Shown: positions 1 through 9,701 of the stretch, one piece after another
Layout: each line of letters opens with the position of its first letter
Numbering within the stretch: position 1 is the stretch's first letter
Source: Platanthera guangdongensis
Lineage: Eukaryota; Streptophyta; Magnoliopsida; Asparagales; Orchidaceae
NCBI GenBank assembly: GCA_039583875.1
Contig: CM077162.1
Coordinates: forward strand, 66,089,259 to 66,153,258
Direction: 5' to 3'
Length of the DNA stretch: 64,000 nucleotides
The notes under the pieces: model-generated
The model's input: only the letters and a program-made list of their open reading frames with translations
What the model was told of the DNA's origin: nothing
The model's database searches: none
Position numbers and translations under genes: made by a program

Positions 1-1193
1 TAGGGAAGGCCGCTCTCGCGAGTTTGTCGTGAGTTTGAGGCATTCCTTCAGGTAGACATGAATAGTCCCCATTGTGTACATGTAGAGTCCGTAATCGAGA
101 ATGGATATAGGCATGATATGTGAAGCCTACCCGGAAAAGTTGGTCTGGATCGATGATGTTGCATTGCGTAAAGGGCCGGAGAAGACTCCGTGCGAATGCT
201 TTTTTTTCGGGTTTTCTAGGTGGTAGATTGCAATAGGGAGCCTTGGGGATTAATTCCAAGGTGCACCCGAAAAAGTGGGCAGATGCGTGGTTCTGCCAAC
301 ATGGTGGCCGGGGAGCCAACCTGAACATAACTGGGTTATGTGATTGTATGGGAGATACGGGACTCAGGGAAGCTTGACCCGCGCAGACGACTTAATTGAC
401 GTTGCGGTGTGAGAAACGGGTCAGGTGGAACCGTACGCAATCTATGTCGTTCGGTTAAAGAGTCATAAATTTACTTGGCACTTACCATGGGCATAGATGG
501 AGGGTCTTAGGCAATGGCCAGAAAGGCCAGTTGCTCACGATATATTGCCTTTCTAGGGGCGGTGGTGAGTCGGCATACTTTGACCGTGATCACCAAGAAT
601 GTGCCCTGAGATCACGGGGAGTGTGGCCGTGCGTTCCTGCGCCTGTGATGTAGTTTTGTTACATTACTTCTTGGTTATGCTAATAAAGTGTAGGGAAGGA
701 GCATCGCCACCCCGAGTTCGGGGGCGAGATCATTATAATTTGGTCAGCATAGCTGACCGTTGCTTTTGTTTGCCACCGTGCGGTGGAGTATTGCTTGCAG
801 GTGCTGCAGAGCCGAGTGGTAAATAGCAGGCTAAAGCCCAAGTTGCTGAGCCGGCCCTCGAAGGCCTAATTTTGAGTGTTTTCTTTTATTCATGTATGGC
901 CGGCCTGCGTGCCGAGGTTTGAAAAACATGTAATTTGAGGAAAATAATTGTAAGGCCAATACTTGTGTATTTGTACTTCATTCCTGTTGGCTTTTTAATG
1001 GACATTCATGCTAGTGTTGGCTTCTTTATTAATGCAACAATTTTAATTGCTTCCGCTAGAATGCTCTATGTAGGACGTTGATATCTGTTGGATGGTTCCC
1101 ATTAAGTAACCACCCAGTCTGTCTGTGGTATATGGCGTCGGGCCCTGGCCGTACCTACTGCTATATGCTATGCGACGGATAGGGGGTGTTACA
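1..1193 (+). repeat. Tekay-type Ty3/gypsy LTR, 3' part
   Basis: The segment matches the 3' two-thirds of the LTRs at 14308-16324 and 33962-36031. All share the same order of blocks: 'gtgtgaagcctaycc', 'ccggagaagactc', 'gggagccttgggga', 'gggcagatgc', 'ggctaaagccct', 'cggcctgcgtgc', and an end in 'gggggtgttaca'. It runs off the left edge, so the 5' end is unseen. It ends at 1193 in TTACA and is followed directly by copia extra-ORF sequence, so this LTR was inserted into SIRE-A. It is more diverged than the two Tekay LTRs further right. The small ORF at 599-826 is not credible as a gene. Confidence 0.8.
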
Positions 1194-2253
1194 GTAGGAT
1201 TCTCAAGAGCAAAGTTCGTGGACTCAAGATCAAGCTGACCGCCCCAATCGTCTCCAAGTTCCTTCGACTGCCTATCATCGATGAGGAAGATAACCTAGTT
1301 GTCGAAGATTATGATCGCACATGAGGATTCTGTGGTGTCTCCGTTGCTGTGAGGACTATTCTCCTCCCTAATCTCAATGTAGAGAGCAAGTTGCTTGTCT
1401 ACATTCTCGAAAAAATTCTATTATGCCGCACCAGTTCGATCAGCTACATCATAAATGACTTCTTTGACATGATGACATCTGTAATCTGCAAGAAGAAATT
1501 ACAGTGGGTATGATGAATTTTGACAAAGTCAAAGACAGTATCAATGCTCCAAACTTTGGCAGGATAGTTTCTCTTCTTCTTCATGAGCTCAATCCAGAGA
1601 TTTTTGATTTCACTAAAGATATGTCTTTACATCATATGAAGAAATTCTCCATTTCTTCCATACAATGATGGGAACTCAACATTCAGAATCCTGCACAGGC
1701 TACCAAAGCCCATGATCTTCAAGTAGATGAAGTCAGGTCTCCATCTCCCCCTTCTGATCATATAACTGATTCAGTTATTGATGGAGAGCCTGCTCCATCT
1801 GTCCAAGTACAGCCTACTCCAACTCCAACTCCTGTTCCAGCCTATAAAAACACACCAGCCCATGCTTCCACTCCACCTGCTGATATATCTTCAGAAGTTT
1901 CTGCTCTTGCTGAAGAACTGCTTATTGATGATCAAGTACATGATCAGGTGGTATCCGCAAAAAAAGACATCAACAGGATGATAGAGGAGCTCAACTCTAA
2001 AGAGCCTCTATCCCCTCTGCCAGAAGAAGACCATCTATCTCAGCAAGATGATTCCTCTCACCCAGAACCATCCCATCCAGCATATTCTCCTGAACTAGAA
2101 AAGTCTTCTCATCCAGAACATACATCAGAACCAGAACCATCTCCAAAGCTCCAGTCTCTTGTTCAGGGGAAAAAGATGAAGAAACAGTCCTTCTTTCTGA
2201 TACTGAAGAATATGTACATGCTGAAGAAGCTAAGTCACCCCTCAGAAAACTAG
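1194..2253 (+). pseudogene. SIRE-A extra ORF (aORF) remnant
   Basis: This is a decayed copy of the extra ORF that follows pol in the SIRE-like copia elements here. The first ~450 bases read as a broken frame that aligns by eye with the globular N-terminal part of the SIRE-B (39601 on) and SIRE-C (21890 down) aORFs: a 'VRGLKIKLTAPIVSKFLRLP' stretch, then 'NFGRIVSLLLHELNPE' and 'HHMKKFSISS'. The second part (1690-2253) is rich in Pro, Ser and Glu, with 'HPEPSHPAYSPE'-type repeats. In-frame stops occur near 1322 and at several later points. The 5' part of SIRE-A is cut off by the Tekay LTR. Function unknown; the family label is inferred from position and similarity to the other two copies. Confidence 0.7.
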
Positions 2254-2514
2254 ACTTCTCCCTCCCTACCATTCTTGGTGAGGAATATCATTTTTGAGAT
2301 TGAAGATGATCAAAAATTTCATTTTTGAGATTTTGTGGAATTGGACTTTTCTTGGGCAATATCTATGAATATAAATCTTTTAATTTTGATGATCTAATTT
2401 TTCTATAACATAGAATTTCTCTTTATTACTTTATTTACTAGTTACTTTACTTGTTTATCTTGATGTAATTCACCGTAGTGTAGTGGGTTTTGACTTCTAC
2501 AAATTGGGGAAGAT
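2254..2514 (+). other. SIRE-A 3' untranslated region with polypurine tract
   Basis: This AT-rich noncoding stretch lies between the aORF and the LTR. The last bases (2501-2513, aaattggggaaga) form the purine-rich tract expected next to a 3' LTR, where second-strand DNA synthesis is primed. A matching tract precedes the 3' LTR of SIRE-C. No other structure seen. Confidence 0.65.
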
Positions 2515-4140
2515 TGTTGGATATTGTATCCACATTAACCTAGATTTGTATAAAGTCATACTTGAACTAAGATAAATTAAGTTTGTATTTGATGCCTTTT
2601 CTAGTTGAGTGCTAATAGGATATAATTGTCAAGTATAGACCAATGTCAGTCTACAATGAGTCACCAAACACAGGGCCATACAATGTAATCCCTCATTGTA
2701 TAATACATGGTGTTGACTCATCTGTAGCCTATCTATTGGGACACACTTCTTTTTCAAGTGCTATATATATAGAATAAACTCTGGGTTGTTGATCTCCAAG
2801 AAGAAGAATTAAAAAATTCTGTTAAGAAATTTTTCTAACTATTATTCTCGAGAAGGACTCTTTGAACTCGAGTAGAGTTGAACTTAGTACTTGAGTAAAC
2901 TCAGTCATGTATTCGAGTTACAGAAGGTGTTCTCAAGAAATCCTAGTGTTGTTCTCGAGAAAGTCATATAGTACACGAGTAGATCCTAACTCCTTCTCAA
3001 GTAAACACAAAGTTAAAGACAAAATTTTTCTAAGTCATTTTCTCGAGAAGGCCAAAATTATTTCTTGAGAAGGCTATAATTATTTCTCGAGAGGCCAGAG
3101 TTGTTTCTCGAGATGGCCAGGATCATTTCTCAAGAACCAGAAGTTATTTCTCGAGTTATTTCTCGAGAAACAGAAGAACATTTCTCGAGTAACAGGTCTA
3201 TTATTTCTCAAGATACCAGCATTCCACCTCTATATTTTTCCTAAGTATTTTTCTCGAGAACCCGATACCTCTTCTCGAGAACCAGAATCATCTACTCAAG
3301 AAGTCCATCCTTCACTCGAGAAATGAAGTTCAGATTTCTGAAATTTCCTAAGCTTTAACGGATTCATTTTCAAATTTCATTAAGGCTTAATTGGTCCACA
3401 TGACAATCATTTAATTTAATTATGATCGTTAGTCAAGTCCTATAAAAGGTCTTATCAAAATTGACTAACCCTAATAAGAAGATTTTCCAAGTTCTGAATA
3501 GCTCTTAAAATTTCAAAATCGAGAAGTGTCGCTCTGTCTTCAACGTCGATTTTCTCTCTCGATCCAAGATATTCAGATCAAGAAGTTTCAAAGAGCAAGA
3601 TCTTCAACATCGACAGATCTATTGCTTGATCGTGCTGATTCTAAAGTTCTCAGATCCAAAGTCTCTCTGATTTCTTCCTCAACTTTTCTGATAAGGGCTG
3701 TTCAGTTTTTAAAGAAGGAAGAAGCCGAGTTCAACCAGATCTATGAAGATAAGACAGTTGTTTCTGATTATAAATTCAATTTACTATTGTTGGAGTTATT
3801 CTCCGAGTCTTGTAGGAGTTTTACCTCGAGTTGTAGGAGATATTCTCTGAGTTGTTGTAGGAGTGGTTTTTGCTCTGAGTTTTAGGAAATTTGTTTTGAG
3901 TTGTAGGATTGTTTTCAATCCGAGAAAATAGTGGAGTAACTGAGTCTAGTGCATTGCTAGATCAGTGAGGTGGAAAGTGGATGTACCCAAGGTTGGGGAA
4001 CCACTATAATATTTGGTGTCATCTGTGATTGCTTGTTATTTTTTGTGCTTCGCTCGTTCAAGTTTTTAATTCGCAAAAAGACCTAGACCTCACTTATTCA
4101 CCCCCCTCTAGGTGATTTTGGTAGACAACTAAAAACATCA
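2515..4140 (+). repeat. SIRE-A 3' LTR (copia)
   Basis: Starts TGTTGGATATTG after a polypurine tract and ends ACATCA, so it has TG...CA ends. Near its 3' end it shares 'gaaagtggatgtaccca', 'ggggaaccactata' and 'attcacccccctc' with the LTRs of SIRE-B and SIRE-C, marking it as the same lineage. A palindrome cluster (TTCTCGAGAA type) sits in the middle, followed by 'gagttgtagga' modules. The ORF at 3526-3885 lies wholly within the LTR and is not taken as a gene. The right end abuts a chromovirus fragment with no visible target duplication. Confidence 0.8.
2840..3325. repeat. Cluster of TTCTCGAGAA palindromes in the SIRE-A LTR
   Basis: By hand I count about ten copies of TTCTCGAG (often the full palindrome TTCTCGAGAA), plus degenerate ones such as ttcttgagaa, at irregular 20-60 base spacing. 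The cluster occupies the same part of the LTR as the GTGTCGACAC cluster in SIRE-C. Both palindromes have TCGA at the centre. A role in protein binding or LTR promoter control is inference. Confidence 0.75.
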
Positions 4141-4640
4141 ATTGGTTCCTAGGTATGATCCTCCCGTCCGTGGTTGGACCACAATACCTTGACCAAGTGA
4201 ACCTTCTTCTTCTGCAGCACTCGAATCATTACATCATCGATCCAGACCGGCTCTAAACAGACTGATCTATCAGGTTCTACCAGGCCTTTTGTAGTGGTAA
4301 TTTGCAGCTCTGGCTGAAGGAGAGCTCTCCGAAGCAAGGAGACATGGAAGACGTCGTATAGAGTCCCAAAGTCTAGAGGCAGCTCCAGCTGTTAAGCTAA
4401 GGGACCGATCCGCTCCAGGATCAAGTAAGGTCCCATAAATTGAGGGTTGAGATTCTTGTGCCTCCACACCCGTGAGACACCATGCACCATATGTATCTTT
4501 AAAAACAACCTATCCCCTACCTGGAACTCTACCTTCCGATGCCTCGCATCATAGTAATTGGCCTGCCTACTCTATGCCTCCAGCATTTGATCCCTGATCA
4601 CCCGTATCTGAGCATCTGTATCCTCAATATATTCTGATCC
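4141..4640 (-). pseudogene. Chromovirus region after integrase, remnant
   Basis: Broken - strand frames read 'HLVKVLWSNHGREDHT' near 4149-4205, the usual C-terminal end of a chromovirus polyprotein around its chromodomain-like tail. Further upstream is a stretch like 'RKVEFQVGDRLFLK' that follows the integrase core in these elements. At least one stop (near 4148) and several frame changes are present. Nonfunctional. Confidence 0.6.
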
Positions 4641-4814
4641 AAGTGCCCTGGGGTCCTCATCATGGACCCAAGATAGTGGTGTCTGACACTTTCTTCTATA
4701 TAGGGCCCCATATGGTGTCATTACAATGCTCGTCTAGTGACTATTATTGTAGGAGAACTCAATCAGTGGCAACAATCTCTCTCAGGGCTTCCCCGTGTCC
4801 AGTATACATAAATG

Positions 4815-5330
4815 TTATAAATCCTCCATAGTCCGGTTGGTCCGCTCTGTTTTGTTGTCGATCTGCAGATGGAAAACTGTGCTAAAAGCAAGCTGAGAAC
4901 CTAAGTATGCATGCACCGCTCTCCACTCCCTTGAGGTTAATCGACCGTCACGGTCCGAGACAATCGTCCTGGGGATGTCGTGGTACCTGACAAACTGCTC
5001 CACAAACAACCTCACCAAAATAACAACTAGGGTGTCATTCTTGATCGGTATAAACTGGTCCACCTTGGTCAGTGTATCGGCAATGACCCAAATAGAATCG
5101 TGCCCAGAGTGAGAGCGAGGCAAAACGTGCACGAAGTCCATAGTTATATCCTCGAACTTCCACTCTGGCACTGACAATGACTGTAGTAGTCCTCCTAGGC
5201 TATTCAACTCTGCCTTTACCCGCTGGCAGGTCTCGTAATGTGTCAAATAATATATAATTTCCCTCTTCATCCCCAACCAGTACATGCTCATCCGTAGGTC
5301 AGCTGTCATCTTGGGGATACCGGGGTGCAC
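4815..5330 (-). pseudogene. Chromovirus integrase remnant
   Basis: An open stretch of 171 residues reads from 'MHPGIPKM' through the zinc-binding region ('YETCQRVKAE', first Cys of the CxxC pair changed) to the catalytic core. The core holds 'ITMDFVHVLPRSHSGHDSIW' with the first Asp and 'TIVSDRDGRL' with the second. The last part, 'QIDNKTERTNRTMEDL', holds the third acidic residue. This part would join element DNA to the host chromosome in a live element. It stays open but is isolated from the other domains by stops. Confidence 0.8.
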
Positions 5331-5500
5331 CGAGTACTAAGAACAGTGTGCCTCCCTGAGTATATCCTCCTGGATACTGCCACCTGTAGGTATATAAATG
5401 CGGCCACCGAAATGAATGATATCATCACGTAGTGAATAATCCTCTGACTCTCCCCCTCCAAGGCTTTAAATACTAGCTCCAGAGCAGTATCCAGCCTCTG

Positions 5501-5890
5501 CTATGTCCTAATGTGCTCCCGTATGTCACATTCGATGACCAAGGAGTTCAAGTACTCCCAATAGTCCTCTAATTCGGACTTAGAAACCATAGTAATCTGC
5601 ATCTCCTCCATCATCCGTACTAGCTCCATAGCCATCATCTGGGGCACTAGTCCAACAGTGTCAGCTCTCCTGCTCAAGGCATCCGCCACAGTGTTCTCCT
5701 TCCCCAGGTGATAATGTATCTTATAGACGTAGTAATACAGGAACTCAAGCCATCTCCACTGGCATAGATTTAGATCCTTTTGCGTGTCAATATACTTGAG
5801 GTTCTTGTAATCTGAGAATATATCACAATGAACCCCATACAAGTAATGCCTCCAATTCTTCAATGGGAATACCACTACACCGAGCTCCAA
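5501..5890 (-). pseudogene. Chromovirus RNase H remnant
   Basis: A 129-residue open stretch includes '[20 protein letters not shown]' and 'WLEFLYYYVYKIHYHLGKEN', followed by 'TVADALSRR'. These are the standard motifs of gypsy RNase H, which removes the RNA strand during reverse transcription. The N-terminal part lies in another frame (5890-5965), so the domain is broken. Confidence 0.8.
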
Positions 5891-5964
5891 ATCATGTACG
5901 GGGTAGTTCTGCTCATGCTTCTTCAGTTGTCTCGAAGCATATGATATGATGTGTCCATGCTACA

Positions 5965-6519
5965 TCAGAACTGTACCCATACCCTGATATGATGCATCAA
6001 TATAAATGTGAAATCCTTCCTTCCCTGATGGAAGTGCAAGGATGGGGGAAAGGTGAGCTTGTCCATTAACTCCTGGAACACTGCCTCGCTCTTCTTATTC
6101 CAAGTAAAAGTCGTATCCTTCTCTGCCAAAGACGTGAGTGGGAGTGCTATCCTTGAGAACCCCTCCATGAACCTGCAATTCTATCCCGCTAGTCCCAAGA
6201 AACTATGGATGTCTGAAGCTGATTTGGGCCGCGGCCAATCTCTAACTGTCTGCACCTTGGCCGAGTCCACAACCAACCTAGCTCCACTGATGGTATGCCC
6301 CAGGAATGCTACCTCCTGCAGCCAAAACTGGCACTTGGAGAACTTCACGTACATCTGATACTTTTTAAGTTTGTCAAGCACCAGAGCCAGATGCTGGGTG
6401 TGCTCTTCCTTCGTTCGAGAATAGATCAATATATCGTTAATGAAGACTATGAAGAATATATCCAAGTATGGTTCGAAATACGGTTAATCATACTCATGAA
6501 TACGGAAGGTGCATCCATG
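5965..6519 (-). pseudogene. Chromovirus reverse transcriptase remnant (C-terminal part)
   Basis: The - strand reads 'APSVFMSMINRI' near 6500. It then gives 'FFIVFINDILIYSRTKEEHT', where the catalytic YxDD-type box has become INDI, so the first Asp is lost. This is followed by 'VAFLGHTISG' and the linker to RNase H ('ITLPLTSLAEKDTTFTWNKK'-like). The fragment stops at 6519 inside RT, where a copia LTR begins. Nonfunctional. Confidence 0.8.
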
Positions 6520-7077
6520 AGCGTAGGAGAACTTTTTATTGTAAAACTGTATTATAAAGGCTGAGGTAGGGCTGGGATTGCCTGAGGTAGGAGAAGTTGG
6601 AAATTCTCTGAGGTGTGGGGCAGGTGTTGCCTGAGAAGTACGAGTGTGAATTCATTCTAAGGTAGAGTTCATGGGAAGAACTTGAGGTGTAGGATCTTGG
6701 TGATCTGAGTATTAAGACTTGTAAAGTCTGAGTTATAGGAGTCGGGTGGGCTCTGAGCTGTACGATCTAAGGATCTAAGTAAAGGAAAGAGAAAGAGTTT
6801 GGCCGAATCTAATTCATTGCTAGATTAGCAAAGAGGGAAAGTGGATGTACCCATAAATTGGGGAACCACTATAAATCTATATGCATTGTGTTGTGTGTGC
6901 TGAATTGTTGTGCTAAGTTTATTTTTCTAATTACAATGAAGTATAGCTTGATTATCTGACTGAGTTAATCATATTAATCAAAGTAGTACTCTAATTATTA
7001 AAAATTTGTGGCATAATTTAAATTGGACCTATTCACCCCCCTCTTGGTCATTAGTAATCCTAAAGTGAGCAATTATA
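6520..7077 (+). repeat. SIRE-B 5' LTR, 3' end only
   Basis: Shares with the other SIRE LTRs the modules 'ctgaggtaggag'/'ctgagttataggag', then 'ctagattagcaaagaggg', 'aaagtggatgtaccca', 'ttggggaaccactataaa' and 'ctattcacccccctcttgg'. The left part is missing at the junction with the chromovirus fragment. The exact right end is uncertain by a few bases, because TG...CA pairing cannot be checked. Confidence 0.75.
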
Positions 7078-7078
7078 A

Positions 7079-7092
7079 TTGGTATTAGAGGG
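7079..7092 (+). other. SIRE-B primer-binding site
   Basis: TTGGTATTAGAGGG matches the initiator-methionine tRNA primer site (TGGTATCAGAG) with one C-to-T difference. SIRE-C has the unchanged form just inside its 5' LTR. Confidence 0.75.
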
Positions 7093-7154
7093 AGGTACAC
7101 TGAAAAGGCTTAATAACCTAATGAGAATCCAAAGGATTACAGAGAAAGATATAT

Positions 7155-8466
7155 CATGGCCCAGAGGTAAAACAATTCCATTAAGCTCCCCGTCTGCTCC
7201 AATGAAAACTTTGGAATATGTAAATTAAGAGTCAGATTATTCATGGAGGTAGTAGATCTAAGAATATACATAACAGTGATTGAAGGACCTTTCATTCCCA
7301 TGAAAGTGTCAGTTCTTGATGCAAACATCAAGATAGCTAAGACTTACATGGAAATAGATAAGGATGAAATCATTCTGGCCTCTAGGGGCAAGACGGCTTA
7401 GAATATTATAGTAAGTGCAGTAAATGATTCCACTTTTCAGAATCTGATCCATTGTAAGACAACCAAAGAAATGTGAGAGTCTTTGATAGTTTACATGGAA
7501 GGAACTGAAGAGGTTAGAGATGATAGAAAATCTCTACTAAATCAACAGTATGAAGCCTTCTGACACGATAAGAAAGATTCAGTGGGTGACTGTTTTGAAA
7601 AGTTCTTCAGAATTGTAAATAACCTGAGGACATATGGCAGAAGTTTTACTAATTATGAACTTAATGACATGTTATTGAGGTCCCTGAATAAGGAATGGGA
7701 CATTAAGATCTGTGTCATAAGAGAAATGAGAAACTTAGCCAACATAGACCCCCATGCCCTATTTGGAAAGCTTTTGTCTCATGAGTTAGAGCTCAATCTC
7801 AGAAAGTCTAAAGAAGAATCAGCTAGAGCACACAATAGAGAAAAGACTTTGGCACTAAAGTTTGAGTCTTCCAAAAAAGTCAGAGAGAAGCCAACTCTCT
7901 TAAAAAAATTGGAAACTTCTTCTGAGTGTTCAGAATCATCCTCAATAGAAGGGGAACTAACTGAGGAGGAACTGTCTCTCTTCTCTCGACAGTTCAAGAA
8001 GATGTTAAGGAGAAGAAAACAAGGCAGGTGGAAGGGTCAAGCTGGAGACACATCTTACAAAAAGACCAATCATCCAGAGAAACTAAAGAAGAAGAATTCT
8101 GGGGACAGGTATGGCTCTTCTCAAAACAAATACATTAAAACTAATATAGTGTGTTATTATTGCAACAGAAAAGGGCATGTCATAGCTGATTGCTCAACAA
8201 AAAGAAGGGAGAAAAAGTCAGAGAAATTGAAGGATGGATAACACAAGTTGGCTGACAAAAGCTTTTAGCAAAAAGACAGTTGACATTGTCTGACAGTGAG
8301 TCTGGTTCATCAGGATCAGAAGAGGAGGAGTCTCTCATGGGTCTAATGGCTATTGAGGAAACTCAACCATGAGAAGAAGATCAGGATTGTTTAGATCTTG
8401 CTAAGGTAAAATCAATCTCTCATAATTTAGCCTCAGATTCTTTTTCTGCATCAGAAAATGAATCAT
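7155..8466 (+). pseudogene. SIRE-B gag, 5' part
   Basis: Begins ATGGCCCAGAGG and hits a stop within five codons. It then parallels SIRE-C gag: 'LPVCSNENFGI', 'RLFMEVVDLRIYI', 'IHCKTTKEM' and 'YMEGTEEVRDDRKSLLNQQY'. The best-kept piece is 7582-8241 (219 residues), which covers the end of the capsid-like domain, an acidic/basic linker and the zinc knuckle 'CYYCNRKGHVIADC' (CX2CX4HX4C) near 8150. Gag would form the virus-like particle and bind element RNA. The frame is broken by stops, then by the CACTA insertion at 8467; the rest resumes at 13135. Confidence 0.8.
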
Positions 8467-8480
8467 CACTACTAGAAAAC
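8467..8480 (+). repeat. CACTA left terminal inverted repeat
   Basis: CACTACTAGAAAAC, preceded by target duplication CAT. It pairs with the right end, with a longer imperfect inverted pairing inward ('ttttggccaggg' against 'ccctggccaaaa'). Confidence 0.93.
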
Positions 8481-8519
8481 AGACTTTTGGCCAGGGCAGA
8501 TTTCTCTGGCAAAAAGTCC

Positions 8520-8760
8520 AAAACCGTGGCTAAAACGTTTTAGCCACGGTCTAGCCACGGGAAAATTCCGTGGCTAAAGTCGGTGTGGCTAAAACTTTTA
8601 AGCCACGAATTGGTCGTAGCAAATAGTATTGGCCATGGTAAAAAAGGTCGTGGCAAATAAGCAAACTATTAGCCACGGTATGAAACCCTGGCTAAAAGTG
8701 AACTCATCATTTTTAAAAAAAACTACTTGCCACAGTTACAAGCCGTGGCAAATACTAATT
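8520..8760. repeat. CACTA left subterminal repeats (TAGCCACGG motif)
   Basis: At least ten copies of agccacgg / ccgtggcta in both orientations and in degenerate forms, within about 240 bases. In CACTA elements such subterminal repeats are bound by the transposition accessory protein; that role here is inferred from the family. Confidence 0.8.
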
Positions 8761-8979
8761 TATGTTTTTTTAAAAAAAACACATTCAAACTACTGTAATG
8801 CTAGCCATGTTCAACACATTCAAAAAAAACACTTTCCCTTTGTCAATGTAATTCCAGTTCTTAATTATAACATCCTTGTGATCGAACTAGATAGATCGAC
8901 CTCCCAGACTACATATGCGTTGTCATATGTTTTTTTTAATAACATATCATGAAAAGCAACATATCTTCATGAGTGCAGT

Positions 8980-9245
8980 AGTTAATACAAAGGAAACAAT
9001 AACTACAAACATAAACTAGAAGAACAGAGCGGAAAAAACAGATCAAAATCAGCAGCATTAACAAACATAACCTGAAAGAAATGGACATTTACAAACATAA
9101 GCTGGAGAATAAATTGGAAGAAATAGATCAATAGCAACAACAATTACACACTAAAAGTTATCAACATTTACACACCAACTGGAAGGAACAAACATAAACT
9201 GAAAGAAATAGATCAAAAATATCAGCATTAGCAAACATAAACTAG
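8980..9245. repeat. Degenerate tandem repeat inside the CACTA element
   Basis: The phrase 'acaaacataaactggaagaa ...agatcaaaa..cagcatta' recurs about four times with drift, at roughly 40-70 base spacing. No coding potential. Confidence 0.55.
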
Positions 9246-9335
9246 TTTATACTCCATGGAGAGCTTTGTGAAAAATACTAATTTATATTTTTTAAAAAAA
9301 CAAACACATTCAAAATACTCCATGGCAGCGCCCTA

Positions 9336-9701
9336 CTAGTCCGGACCCCAGGCGGAGTCCTTCATATCATGCCTTTGATGCAATTTGTCCTTCCTAGCCG
9401 CCTCCTGCATCATGAATTCTTCCGATCCAGCAGCACTGGAGCTGCTGCTGCTGCTGCCCGGCTCAATTCCCATGGCGTGACCCATCATTCTCCGAGATAT
9501 CCGCGACGACGTCCTCGGCCTCGCTGCCCGGGGCTCCAGATCTGCAATGTTTTTCTATTTATTAATAACCCATGCCCCCGGCAAAGTTGAAAAAGCGCAA
9601 ATCTAGCATACCTTCCTGGGGGATTTGATGCAGAGGGATTTCCCCATCTTCCAATCGACGCACTTTGAATGGAAATTCTATGCCAATCAGCGCCTCCTGA
9701 G
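9336..9701 (-). pseudogene. Two-exon gene piece of unknown identity in the CACTA element
   Basis: On the - strand, 9701-9612 is preceded by the acceptor 'cgttgcag' and followed by the donor GTATGC. 9541-9336 is preceded by the acceptor 'aacattgcag' and ends in a stop at 9338-9336. The first exon ends one base into a codon and the second supplies the other two, so one frame runs through both: 'EALIGIEFPFKVRRLEDGEI' in the first, 'SSRISRRMMGHAMGIEPG', a Ser run and 'EEFMMQEAARKDKLHQRHD' in the second. I do not recognise the protein. It may be the end of a captured host gene. Since it lies downstream of the receptor-kinase exons on the same strand, one chimeric transcript is possible but not shown. 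Confidence 0.5.

Larger units (their letters stand above)
4141..6519 (-). mobile_element. Truncated chromovirus (Ty3/gypsy) pol fragment
   Basis: The - strand carries, in order, the C-terminal half of reverse transcriptase, RNase H, integrase and the region after integrase of a chromovirus. Gag, protease, the N-terminal RT and both LTRs are missing, so it is a truncated piece rather than a whole insertion. Stops and frame changes are frequent. It sits exactly between the end of the SIRE-A LTR and a 5'-truncated SIRE-B LTR, and I see no target duplication. It may have been brought in by deletion or recombination rather than by normal integration. Confidence 0.8.

Noticed and set aside
599..826. 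Small ORF in the leftmost LTR
   Set aside because: Lies in an LTR shared with three other copies and is not open in them.
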